64,000 bases of DNA from NCBI GenBank assembly GCA_020796225.1, contig CM036755.1, positions 66,470,049-66,534,048 of the forward strand, in the 5' to 3' direction. The notes beneath the pieces were generated by a model. That model did no database searches and was not told where the DNA came from. It saw nothing but the letters and a program-made list of their open reading frames with translations. Positions 43,220-53,599 of this stretch are shown piece after piece. A program made the position numbers and the translations under genes. The stretch comes from Arion vulgaris (taxonomy: Eukaryota; Mollusca; Gastropoda; Stylommatophora; Arionidae). How positions within the stretch are numbered: position 1 is the first letter of the stretch; each line of letters opens with the position of its first letter.

Positions 43220-43735
43220 ATGAAGGTTACTAGAACAATATCCCATAATATTAGAACCAAAATGAGAACATTGAACTCTAATATTAAAACAGTTCTGTTG
43301 TATGGGTCATAAACAAGGAGAACTACTCAAATAATAACGCATAAATTGCAAATATTATCCAACTGGTGTCTGCGCAGAAGAGAGGGACTGAGATGGTATG
43401 ATAGGGTCACAAGTGCGTATGTAGAGAACAAGACAGATTCCAGTGAACCAAGAGGTTAAAAAGACGATGACGCTGGTCGCTGGATATGACAAACCTTGAC
43501 AAAATGCGAGCGGGAATGTAACCAGAAGGGTCCTTTCCTGGAAGGAACAGAGAAATCGAAAGAGTGGGAGGCCTATTAATACAAGGAGAATAGATTTGGA
43601 AGCAGAGGTTAATAATATACAGAAAAGCTGGAGGGAGCTACATGATATACGTAAAGATAGGAAGAATTGACATCAGCTGATTGAGGGCCTATGCCCCAAT
43701 CGGGGTTAACCAGGCGCGATATAGAGAAAGGGGCT
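43220..43735 (+). mobile_element. LINE 3' fragment
   Basis: Shares AATATTAAAACAGTTCTGTT, GGTGTCTGCGCAGAAGAGAG, GAACAAGACAGATTCCAGTG and GATTTGGAAGCAGAGGTTAA with 19130-19585 and the reverse of 24500-24965. Frames are broken repeatedly. Confidence 0.88.
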
Positions 43736-44029
43736 ACTATAAGAATATCACATAACAGTCTACTAGAGCAATATGTGGTCAGTGGGACTGATGTAACGTG
43801 ATCTGCTTGCCTATTCGTGATGTTTGTCCATATCTCATGTACATGTCCATACTCTGTGTGTCTTTATCAAGCTGATAGTTTTTGTACATCAAAACAGCAT
43901 TTCTCTAAATAACTCGCCCCGTATGCCGTGCAATAAATAACCACCAGGTTCCTATCTCTCTCTCACTCTTTTATCATTTGACTCTACCTCCTCCACATCA
44001 CTTTCTATCCTCTATTCTACTGCTGTCAT
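43736..44029. other. Unassigned intronic DNA
   Basis: Nothing recognised before the pyrimidine tract. Confidence 0.4.
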
Positions 44030-44595
44030 TTTCTTTCAATATTATTTATCTATCTCTCATTTTCCTACTTCTTTCTTGCTCTCTCTCTCTCTCTCTCTGT
44101 CTAACTCTGTCTTTCTTTTTCTCTGCCTCTCTCTCTGTCTAACTCTGTCTTTCTTTTCTCTCTGCCTCTCTCTCTGTCTCTCGGTCTGTCTCTCGCCTCT
44201 CAGTCTTTGTCTCTCGCTCTCTCTGTCTCTCGCTTCTCTGTCTCTCGCCTCTCTCTGTCTCTCGCCTCTCTCTGCTCTCTGCTCTCTCGCTCTCTCTGTC
44301 TCTCGCCTTCTGTCTCTCGCTCCCTCTCTCTGTCTCTGTCTAACTCTGTCTTTCTTTTTCTCTGCCTCTCTCTCTGTCTCTCGGTCTGTCTCTCGCTCTC
44401 TGTCTCTCGCTCTCTCTGTCTCTCGCTCTCTCTGTCTTTCGCTCTCTCTATCTCTCGCTCTCTCTATCTCTCGCTTTCTCAGTCTCTCTCTTTGTCTCTC
44501 TGTCTTTCATTTTCACTACCTCTATCTTGCTCACTTTCTCTCGCTCTCTCTCTCTGTCTCTGTCGATCCCTCTCTCTCGCTCTAGCTCCTTCTAT
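44030..44595. repeat. Long polypyrimidine CT-rich tract
   Basis: About 550 bp almost entirely of TCTCTCTG, CTCGCTCTC and TCTTTCTTTT-type sequence on the + strand. Two overlapping Ser/Leu-rich frames of about 165 residues are by-products of composition. Confidence 0.93.
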
Positions 44596-45289
44596 ATCAC
44601 CCACACTTTACAACTTCCTTCATCCACTTCAGTTCCTCAAGCAGACAGACATTTACCTATATAAATACTTTATATTACATTTACTCTGAAAGTATTATTC
44701 CTTGTAATGAAGCCAGCATCTGTCATCGACGTGCATCCTCTCCACATCAAGAATGGGCCCAGGTCACGGCGAATAGACACGTCCCTGCATCGAGGGGTGT
44801 TATCTTTGAAGAAGAACAAGATGAGAAATGTTGAAGAAAGGCTTGACATATCAACTAACTAAACTTCGTCTAGAATCTGCTGATCAGGACGGCCATCTTG
44901 ACATGTGTGTACTGTCTTTAAGATAAATGTAACTGGCAGTGCCAGACGAGAGTTTCGGAAACGCGTATACACACTACTGTCACAGACACCGGCACTGTCA
45001 TGACCACATGCACTATTATTGACACAATGGAAGCTAAATAATGTCGGGAGTAATTGAGACAATAGGCTAACCGAGGTAGAACTTTTGGGCCATCTGATAG
45101 TGATGTAGACGTGACTTAAATTCGACATGGTGGCTTTTTAAACTTCATCACAATGATCAAACCTACTAGTAGCTTTCAAGCTTTAGAACTCTTACACCCA
45201 CATCCCTCTTATATCCGAGTCGATAGGCAAACTTTTGTGTATTACGCTAATCCGTCCCACTCGCAATATATTCTTCCCCTTTTGTTCAC
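44596..45289. other. Unassigned intronic DNA
   Basis: No recognised repeats or exons. Confidence 0.45.
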
Positions 45290-45485
45290 CTTTCAATTCC
45301 CAACGGAGCACAGGTCTTCAACAAACTTCTTCCAGCCCTTCATGTCTCTTGCCATCTTTTCTAATTCTTGACATGTCTTGTCTATCCCTTTAATATATGT
45401 CGCCAGCTTTCTTCCATCTGTATTTCTAGCCCTTCCTCTACTCCTCTTTCCCTGCGGGTTCCAAAACAGTGCATGTTTTACAATG
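45290..45485 (-). mobile_element. LINE C-terminal fragment
   Basis: The reverse strand reads FWNPQGKRSRGRARNTDGRK, then AAYIKGIDKTCQELEKMARD, a typical RTE-like tail. Confidence 0.75.
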
Positions 45486-45589
45486 CTTCCTGTCTGCCTC
45501 GCAATATATAAAAGTTAATTGCATATCCTTTACAGGACTTTGCTAATCAACCCCAGCTTTTAAACGCTGTATGTGATTTTTTTAGGCAT

Positions 45590-45755
45590 TATTTACGTTC
45601 AGTAGTTTGCTTTCTGAACGGGTGGTGCCATCGTCCTTTGTAAAAATCCACGCGAAACAATTTGCAACCAAACTGTCCGCAGCGTGATTTGAACTCAGGA
45701 CGTCGGGGTTAATAGACCGAGTCACTATCCCTAAGCCACAGACGTAATATATACT
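45590..45755 (-). mobile_element. SINE family A copy with tRNA-like head
   Basis: The reverse strand has GTGGCTTAGGGATAGTGACT (A side) and CTGAGTTCAAATCACGCTG (B side), then CAAATTGTTTCGCGTGGA and GTTCAGAAAGCAAACTACTG. The anticodon region does not fold convincingly as a tRNA. Confidence 0.78.
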
Positions 45756-46249
45756 GATGTAAAAATGTGCTGCATACCAACAAACGTTTATTGATAGAGC
45801 TAGCACACACAATAGCAATAATGTACAACTTCTTTGTACGTGTTTCGCTAATGTACAACACAACCAGGAGATCGATCCATAGACCTCATTGACAGACTGT
45901 AGACAGACACAAACAACAGAAGACATGACAAACACATGTACATGTACCCAAGATGCAGCAAGATCACATCCGCGATGTTTGATCTAATCCCGAAGTAATT
46001 GCTCTCAGATTTAAAGCGGTGTCTGTGCGTCTACTTGCCTCTGTTAAATGTTTTACATTAGGCCTCTTTTTAGTCATCGTTTACTTCTTTAAGAAATCTC
46101 TGTGTTACCTTGGGTATTAGTTCTCTTGTGACTTTATGTTCTTGTACTTAATTGATTGCATTGTGTTGATGTTGTATATCTTATTTATTGAGAGTCAGGG
46201 AAGTAACTGTTATTTGATTAGGAAAACCTACTTCCTTAACTGATTAACC
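45756..46249. other. Unassigned intronic DNA
   Basis: No recognised repeat; the 117-residue - strand frame overlapping this area is partly SINE and has no domain. Confidence 0.45.
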
Positions 46250-47090
46250 TTATGGAAGAGACACTATTTATTTGTTACCTCATGGAAGAGACACTATTTA
46301 TTTGTTACCTCATGGAAGAGACACTATTTATTTGTTACCTCATGTAAGAGACACTATTTATTTGTTACCTCATGGAAGAGACACTATTTATTTGTTACCT
46401 TATGGAAGAGACACTATTTATTTGTTACCTCATGGAAGAGACACTATTTATTTGTTACCTCATGGAAGAGACACTATTTAACTGATTACCTCATGGAAGA
46501 GACACTATTTATTTGTTCCCTTTCATGGAAGAGACACTATTTATTTGTTACCTCATGTAAGAGACACTATTTATTGATTACCTTATGGAAGAGACACTAT
46601 TTATTGTTACCTATGGAAGAGACACTATTTATTTGTTACCTTATGGAAGAGACACTATTTATTTGTTACCTTATGGAAGAGACACTATTATTGTTACCTC
46701 ATGGAAGAGACACTATTTATTGTTACCTTATGGAAGAGACACTATTTAACTGATTACCTTATGGAAGAGACACTATTTAACTGATTACCTTATGGAAGAG
46801 CTACTATTTATTTGTTACCTTATGGAAGAGACACTATTTATGTTACCTTCATGGAAGAGCTACTATTTATTTGTTACCTCATGGAAGAGACACTATTTAT
46901 TTGTTACCTTATGGAAGAGACACTATTTAACTGATTACCTTATGGAAGAGACACTATTTAACTGATTACCTCATGGAAGAGACACTACTTAACTGATTAC
47001 CTCATGGAAGAGACACTATTTAACTGATTACCTCATGGAAGAGACACTACTTAACTGATTACCTCATGGAAGAGACACTATTTATCTGTT
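46250..47090. repeat. 30-bp satellite
   Basis: About 28 copies of ATGGAAGAGACACTATTTAT followed by TTGTTACCTC, or by AACTGATTACCTC in the right half. The two unit types are spatially segregated. The unit length is a multiple of three, so repeated in-frame peptides appear; they are not taken as genes. Confidence 0.95.
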
Positions 47091-47094
47091 TTAA

Positions 47095-47725
47095 AACAAT
47101 CTTAAAGACAATTTATTTACCTACTTTCTTCTTTTCTCCAATCATGTTTTGCCTGACAACGTCAGGTCAAGAAGCCATTTCTAAAACTGGCTCTTGTATG
47201 CGCTTCGTAGATAGCAGTGGCGGCTCGTCATTAAGGGCCAGTGGGGCCGGGCCCCACAAAAATAAGGTGTAATGTGTATTATTTTATATATTAAAATTTA
47301 ACCTAACTGAAACCATAATTTTTCCGAAAATTTATGTATGGCCCCACCAACAAAAATGATCACGAGCCGCCACTGGTAGATAATATCTTTCGTCGCCTCT
47401 GTTATCTCTGAGGTTCAACTTTTTCGTGTCCGGCCTTTTGCTTTGTACCCATTGTATCGGAGCAGAATGCTCTTTGAGGTGCACTGTCCGTTGGTGATTT
47501 GCTTATGTGGCCGAACCATTTAATTTGTTGTTTCTTGATGAAGTCTAGTACTGATGTTGTACCCACTTTTTCCTGATGTATTCATTTCTCAACCGGTCTT
47601 TTCTTGTTACACCCAGCATTATGCGTAGACACTTCATCTCTGTCGTGACTAGTTTTCTTCTATCATTTGTTGTCAGTGACCAGGTTTGGCACTGGTATCA
47701 TAATGCGGGGAGAAAGATTGTGTTG
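47095..47725 (-). mobile_element. LINE RT C-terminal fragment with a hAT MITE inside
   Basis: AATGTTTTGCCTGACAACGTC-side and GTCGCCTCTGTTATCTCTGA, TTAATTTGTTGTTTCTTGATG, CTTCATCTCTGTCGTGACTAG match 32940-33400. The 161-bp MITE at 47215-47375 interrupts it. Confidence 0.82.
47215..47375. mobile_element. hAT-like MITE, 14-bp TIRs
   Basis: The ends are CAGTGGCGGCTCGT and its exact inverse. Flanks GTAGATAG (47207-47214) and GTAGATAA (47376-47383) form an 8-bp duplication with one mismatch. The uninterrupted LINE at 18745 reads CTTCGTAAATAAT here, consistent with insertion at CGTAGATAAT. No coding capacity. Confidence 0.9.
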
Positions 47726-47799
47726 AACACTGCAACATGTACCTACAATGTGGAATATTACCCATAAATATCTGTTAATAATTAAGAAAACCACAGCTG

Positions 47800-47935
47800 A
47801 ATTTGTGCATACACCTGCAATGGCAAAAAAGGGAAAAGTGTGCAACGTATACACATTCTTGGCAAAGATCAAACATATCACAAAGAGTGATTACAATTGG
47901 TCGTAAAGAACGAACGCGAAGAAGAAGAAGATACA
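47800..47935 (+). mobile_element. SINE family D tail fragment
   Basis: GTGCAACGTATACACATTCT, GGCAAAGATCAAACATATCA, AAAGAGTGATTACAATTGG and tail GAAGAAGAAGAAG match 1794-1890, the 1633-1895 subtype. Confidence 0.85.
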
Positions 47936-48340
47936 ACATTGGGACTGAAAATTTATATTTTAGTTTTAAAACTGTTAAACTTGCAGTTCTGTATTCTCTG
48001 TTATTGCCATTTGTGTTGACATATCCTTTATTTCTGCTTTTGGGTAATTTTGTTGTTGTTCTGTCCATTAAATCGTCATCGCTGTCTCTTATTGAATCTG
48101 TACAGACATATGTTAAACTTCAGACTCTCTTCAGACAATACAACAGACCTGGTTGTCATATAGTAATCAAACATATACCGTTTCCGCATCGAAGGTTTGG
48201 CTGTAATAGCTCTCCAACAGATTCTGTCCCTTACGCTGACGATTCGCTATATCAAACTTTTGACTGTCTACCTCCCGATGTTCCACTCCCACTCGTATCC
48301 CTCTTTCACTCCTCTGCTATCCAGTCTTCTACCTCCCCTT
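47936..48340. other. Unassigned intronic DNA
   Basis: No gene or repeat recognised. Confidence 0.4.
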
Positions 48341-48725
48341 TCTCTCTCTCTATCTATCTCTCTCTATCTATCTCTCTATCTCTCTCGCGATCACCGCCCA
48401 AACCGATGTACCAGATCTCGCCATAAATCCTATTCATGTGGAAATCTGATTCATGCAGCCTTAACATTGGTGTGTTTTACGTCACATCTTCAGCACCATT
48501 TGGAGCTCTGGTGCTTATCCTTCGGCGATGTGTGCTGTTTCAACCAGCGTTTACTCTGTTCGCTCTCCGTTCTGTAGCCATCTAGTTTTGTTTTTTACGG
48601 TGTGGGGTAACTATCCCCACGCCAACCTCCCTAGTCGCCTCTTACGACATGTGTAGTAGGTAACAGTGGTTCTATTCTTTACATCCCAATGTGGACCCCG
48701 GTAACCACTCGGTCGCTACCTCCCC
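48341..48725 (-). repeat. Repeat family I with CT microsatellite
   Basis: CTCTATCTATCTCTC run, then GATCACCGCCCAAACCGATG, CACATCTTCAGCACCATTTG, CTTATCCTTCGGCGATGTG and GTCGCCTCTTACGACATGTG to CCGGTAACCACTCG. The whole is the reverse of 59225-59580. Confidence 0.85.
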
Positions 48726-48865
48726 TTTCAAGATGGTTTTCATCCGACTGCCATATCTCTTAATATAACCAGAGCATCTAATTTCTCTAATTTCTCTTCC
48801 TCATGAACCGCTCCTCTTTGCACTCATAGTTATTGAAATACTTATTTATTAGTTTCTTCTCTTTC

Positions 48866-48879
48866 CGTTACTCTCTCTT

Positions 48880-48916
<37 letters not shown>

Positions 48917-48920
48917 GTAT
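48866..48920. repeat. (CT)n microsatellite
   Basis: About 50 bp of TCTCTCTCTC with single interruptions. Confidence 0.95.
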
Positions 48921-49134
48921 ATTCACATTTCACAATCATCAATTTTCTCCTCTTCTGTTTGTTCATTGTCCACTTATCCGCTTCATACAACAATAATGAA
49001 TATATCCAGCGCTAGACACATCTTCTCTTTTTGTCAGTGTGTGTTTATCATAGAAACATGGTAAGGATATGAACTTCTCATACGTGTAATTGTGTCACAG
49101 ATAGGGGACAGCTGAACATATATCTTCTTCTTCT

Positions 49135-49830
49135 ACTGCGTTCTCACTAGATTGGGATTTCGGATTCTCTAATAAAGATAGCCGTCTGCCTCAGATTATC
49201 AGCCACGCCATACAGTTTGTCTACTGCGTTCTCACTAGATTGGGATTTCGGATTCTTAATAAAGATAGCCGTCTGCCTCAGATTATCAGCCACGCCATAC
49301 AGTTTGTCTACTGCGTTCACAGATTGGGATTTCGGTTCTCTAATAAAGATAGCCGTCTGCCTCAGATTATCAGCCACGCTATACAGTTTGTCTACTGCGT
49401 CTCACTAGATTGGGATTTCGGATTCTCTAATAAAGATAGCCGTCTGCCTCAGATTATCAGCCACGCCATACAGTTTGTCTACTGCGTTCTCACTAGATTG
49501 GGATTTCGGATTCTCTAATAAAGATAGCCGTCTGCCTCAGATTATCAGCCACGCCATACAGTTTGTCTACTGCGTTCTCACTAGATTGGGATTTCGATTC
49601 CTAATAAGGCAGCCGTCTGCCTCAGATTATCAGCCACGCCATACAGTTTGTCTTCTTCGTTCTCACTAGATTGGGATTTCGGATTCTCTAATAAGGACAT
49701 CCGTCTGCCTCAGATTATCAGCCACGCCATACAGTTTGTCTTCTTCGTTATCACTAGATTGGGATTTCGGATTCTCTAATAAGGACAGCCGTCTGCCTCA
49801 GATTATCAGCCACGCCATACAGTTTGTCTT
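49135..49830. repeat. 88-bp satellite abutting a LINE
   Basis: Eight copies with ATTGGGATTTCGGATTCTC, GATAGCCGTCTGCCTCAG and CAGCCACGCCATACAGTTTG. The right four copies carry AAGGAC or AAGGCAG in place of AAAGATAG. The last copy continues into the LINE fragment. Confidence 0.95.
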
Positions 49831-50135
49831 GACGCTAGTGTAAGTGGGCCACCTCTTTCTTCTCAAGTCTGCATACTGGGGGCAGCTCTGTAGTATATAA
49901 TTCCTATGATTTCTGCTTCCCCGTTTGTGCCGACATCTTCCAGCAATAAGTTTTGGCCACCCTCTTGATGGTAGGTCGGACATTCTTACTGCGTGGCCAA
50001 ATCTCCGAGGCAGATTGGCGACCGTAGAATCCGTTATCCCATTCCTCATTGTGAGGGGTCGTTGCACCATGTTATGCACCTTACGGCCTGGTGCATACGT
50101 TTTTTGCAAGCATTTGTTTCGGAATAGCATTCCCT
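49831..50135 (-). mobile_element. LINE C-terminal fragment
   Basis: The - strand reads APGRKVHNMVQRPLTMRNG, TVANLPRRFGHAVRMSDLPS, then CRHKRGSRNHRNYILQSCPQ, the C-terminal style of a non-LTR element (RRFGHxxRM). Different from the other families here. Confidence 0.65.
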
Positions 50136-50262
50136 AGCGGACACGTGCATCCGATTTCAGCCAAACCTCCTCAGTCGCCTCTTACGACATGCGTGGCAGA
50201 TAACAGTGGTTTTATTCCTTACACCCCAAATTTGGGCCCCGGTAACCACTCGACCGGCTGAA
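50136..50262 (-). mobile_element. SINE family D head fragment
   Basis: CATCCGATTTCAGCCAAACC, TCAGTCGCCTCTTACGACAT, TTACACCCCAAATTTGGGCC and CCGGTAACCACTCG are the reverse of 1633-1735. Confidence 0.85.
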
Positions 50263-50389
50263 CATATATTATAGAGGTGTTCAAACAATGGGCAAGAAAC
50301 ATGTTACATTCGCAAGTAATATTACTGGACAATTGTTATCGCTATGATGAACGAAAGATTTAGGATGACTCTTTTATAGGAACATTTTC

Positions 50390-51830
50390 CAATTTACTTC
50401 TTTATGAAGAATAATAGATAAGTAATGAATAATTTAGAATAAGAGATAAGGTAATGAATGTTAGAATAAGGATAGATGAACAGTTAGAATAATAGGTAAG
50501 GTAATGAGATAAGTAAGTTAGAATAAGAGATAGGTATGAGATAGTAGTTAGAATAAGAGATAAGGTAATGAGATAAGTTAGAATAAGAGATAAGGTAATG
50601 ATAGTGTAGAATAAGAGATAAGGTAATGAGATAAGTTAGAATAATAGAGTAATGAGTAAGTGTTAGAATAAGGTAGGTAATAGATAAGTAGTTAGAATAG
50701 AGGTAAGGTAATAAAAGTAAGTTAGAATAAGAGGTAAGGTAAGGGATAAGTAGTTAGAATAAGAGTAAGGTAATAGATAGTTAGAATAAGAGAATAAGAG
50801 ATAATAGAGATAAGTAGTAGTTAGAATAAGAGATAAGGTAATGAGATAAGTAAGTTAGAATAAGAGATAAGGTAATGAGATAAGTAAGATTAGAATAAGA
50901 ACAAGTAGTTAGAATAAAGGTAAGTAATGAGATAATGAATGGGTAATGAAGTAATTGAATAAGGTAATAATGAGATAAGTGTAGAATAATAGGTAGAAAT
51001 GAAAGTAAGTAGAATTAGTAATGAGACAGTAAGTAGAATAATAGGTAAGTATGAGACATTTAGAATAATAGGTAAGGTAATGACATGTTAGAATAATAGG
51101 TAGGTAATGAGACAATTTAGAATAATAGGTAAGGTAAAGAAAGTAATTAGAATAATAGGTAGTAAGGGATAAGTGTTAGAATAAGAGATAGTAATGAGAC
51201 AAGGTTAGAATAGTAGGACAAGTTAGAACATAGTAGGTATGAGTATGTTAGAATAAGAGGTAAGTAATGAGAAAGTGTTAGAATAGAGGGTAATGAGATA
51301 GTAATAGAATGAGTAGGTACAGATAGTTTAGAATGAGGTAATGAATAGTTGAATAAGAGGTAGTAGAGATATGTTAGAAGCGTGGAATGAGATAAGTAGT
51401 TAAAGATAAGTAATAATAATAGTTAGAATACGGGTAAGTAATGAGATAAGTGTAATAAAGCAAGTAATGAGGTGAAATAAGGTAAAATGAGATAATGTTG
51501 AATGAGGTAGTAATGGACAAGTATTAGAATAAGAGGTAAGGTAATGAGATAAGTGTTGAATGAGGTAAGTAATGAGTAAAGTTAGAATGAGTAAGGTAAT
51601 GAGATAAGAAGTTAATAAGAGATAGTAATGGACAAAAAGTTAGAATAATGGAAGTAATGAGACAAGGTTAGAATAATGGTGTAATGGACAGTAGTTAGAA
51701 TAAGGTCATAATCGATGTAGTTGAATAAGGTAAGGTAATGAGATGTGTTAGAATAAGAGAATGAGACAAGTAAGGAATAATAGGAGTAATGGACAAGTAA
51801 GTTGAATAAGAGGTAAGTAATGAGATAAGA
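50390..51830. repeat. ~33-bp satellite, extremely noisy
   Basis: Copies of TTAGAATAAGAGATAAGGTA and ATGAGATAAGTAAG-type sequence for 1.4 kb, with unit length shifting from about 20 to 36 bp by small deletions. Some copies at 50820-50890 are clean. Confidence 0.88.
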
Positions 51831-51924
51831 AGAAGATAGATAAACGCTTACGCCTTACGCTAATTCCCCACTCTCGTTATTACTAAATTTAAAGGACTTC
51901 TACTCACTATATAGCCTCCTCCTC

Positions 51925-52420
51925 TCCGTTTCTCTCTCTCTCTTTTCACTTTTCTCTCTCTCTCTCTTCTCTGTGTGTGTGTGTGTGTGTGTGTATAACG
52001 CCAGATCGCGATGTTGCCCACTCAAAATCTCAACTCGTTCTCTCTTTCCCCCATAATTAGCGTGGCATATTGTCTACGCACTCGTTTCCTGTCTTATCTC
52101 TCTCCTCTAACATTCCCACACTCCACTCTCCGCTTTCTTTAATTCTCTCCTCTCTTTCTGTTTCTCCTTACTCTGTTCCTCCTTACTCTGTTCCTCCTTA
52201 CTCTGTCCATATATGTGTGAATCCTCTACACTCTCCCATCTCTTCGTTCCTCCTCTGTCCATAAGTTTGTTACTCCCTCTCTCCGTTCCTCCTTCCTCTG
52301 TCCATATGTGTGTCCCCTACACTCTACTCTCTCTATCATATCCCTTTCTCTCACATCCTCTCTCCTACACCATCTGACTCCTCCCTCTCCCATCTCTCGA
52401 TCACACTAATTTATCAAGAT
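51925..52420. repeat. CT-rich, (CT)n and (GT)n stretch
   Basis: (CT)n at 51934-51975, (GT)n at 51974-51994, then a diverged pyrimidine-rich region with TTACTCTGTTCCTCC repeats (52160-52205). Confidence 0.85.
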
Positions 52421-52479
52421 ACATTGTTGTTCTTACATTTCCCATGTTTACACAATATATGTGTGTATGATTTGTTCTT

Positions 52480-52725
52480 CCCGCCTGCCCAGCGTGTTCG
52501 TAGCGTGTTGGAGGACGGGTGACAAGCTGCCTGTGAGTGCGGGCTTTCAGAAAAGCCACAGGTTCTCTAGAGGTTTCGGTGTTCGTGGCGCCAAACCGAA
52601 GGGTTACGGTGTTCGTGGCGCCGAACCGAAGGGTTACGATGTCCATGGCACTGAGCCGAAGGGTTACGATGTCCATGGCACTGAGCCGAAGAGTTGAAAG
52701 CTCAAGTGCTTCTGAATCGAAAAAA
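52480..52725 (+). mobile_element. SINE family G with amplified 30-bp motif
   Basis: Head GCCCAGCGTGTTCGTAGCGT, then a deleted B-box region, then four 30-bp units starting at 52580, 52610, 52640 and 52670 (TGTTCGTGGCGCCGAACCG or TGTCCATGGCACTGAGCCG). Ends AAAGCTCAAGTGCTTCTGAA. Confidence 0.88.
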
Positions 52726-52911
52726 AAATACATGACTTCTCCTGCACAGTCTCACGACACAGCTATTTTCTGGACTTGTTTAAGACATTAACGACACGAA
52801 GTATGACAGTTTTATAAAGTGATGGCTACAGGGAAAATTCAACATTTCGACAAATATGTCTTCATTTATTATGCCTCACACAAAGACAATGCAAATATCA
52901 CTTGAATCACT

Positions 52912-53182
52912 GCGCCCGTGTGTTGCTGGGGCTCTCAATGAGAGCAAATAATAGTAACACTACGACCTACATGGTATGTCGTAAGACGCGACTGAGGTAG
53001 AGGCCTATAGAAGCTGCTCTAGTAAATAAAAAAACATGGCAGAAATCGGATGTGCTGCCTACTTGTAGGCACATAACTGGCACAATGTACAATCGGTCTT
53101 GAGCTTGGACAAATCACAAAATACAAATGACAAATGCTGGTTAACAAGTGGTCGTCGATATGGAGTTTTCGAAGAAGAAAAC
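52912..53182 (+). mobile_element. SINE family D copy
   Basis: CGCCCGTGTGTTGCTGGGGC, CACTACGACCTACATGGTAT, GGCAGAAATCGGATGTGCTG, GGTTAACAAGTGGTCGTCGA, ending TTTTCGAAGAAGAA. Confidence 0.9.
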
Positions 53183-53599
53183 TTGAATCGTTGAAACAAC
53201 ATTGCATTATTGACAACCGAATGCCGTTATCAATCATTTATAATACATAGATGACACGTACATTGTCTGTCTGAATAGATTAGTACGCGGGAGATCCGGG
53301 TTAAATCCCTAGTAATATCTAGCAGTTTTTTTTATGTATAGGGCATAACGAAAAATCCTAACCTGAACAGTATCGCAGCGACTGCACTAGATATACGGTT
53401 AGTAAATTCTACAGACATATGTCCCTCCTGTCCTACACCGCCCTAGTAAAGTGGTAGTACAGACAGTACCGATAGTTTATTTACAACGAACAAATCATTG
53501 AAACAACATAACAAGATTCAGACCAAAAACGGTCGCCGATAGCAGATAACACTACGCGCTAGTGATAACGTGTCGTTGAAATTTCAAGATTCGAGAGGG
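53183..53599. other. Unassigned DNA with a tRNA-like fragment
   Basis: At about 53262-53320 ATAGATTAGTACGCGGG then GATCCGGGTTAAATCCCTAG resembles a SINE head. The rest is not recognised. Confidence 0.45.

Noticed and set aside
44076..44689. Two Ser/Leu-rich frames of 160-170 residues
   Set aside because: Composition artefact of the CT-rich tract; overlapping frames are both open.
47803..48426. 207-residue frame
   Set aside because: It begins in a SINE D tail and ends in repeat I with CT microsatellite; composite of repeats.
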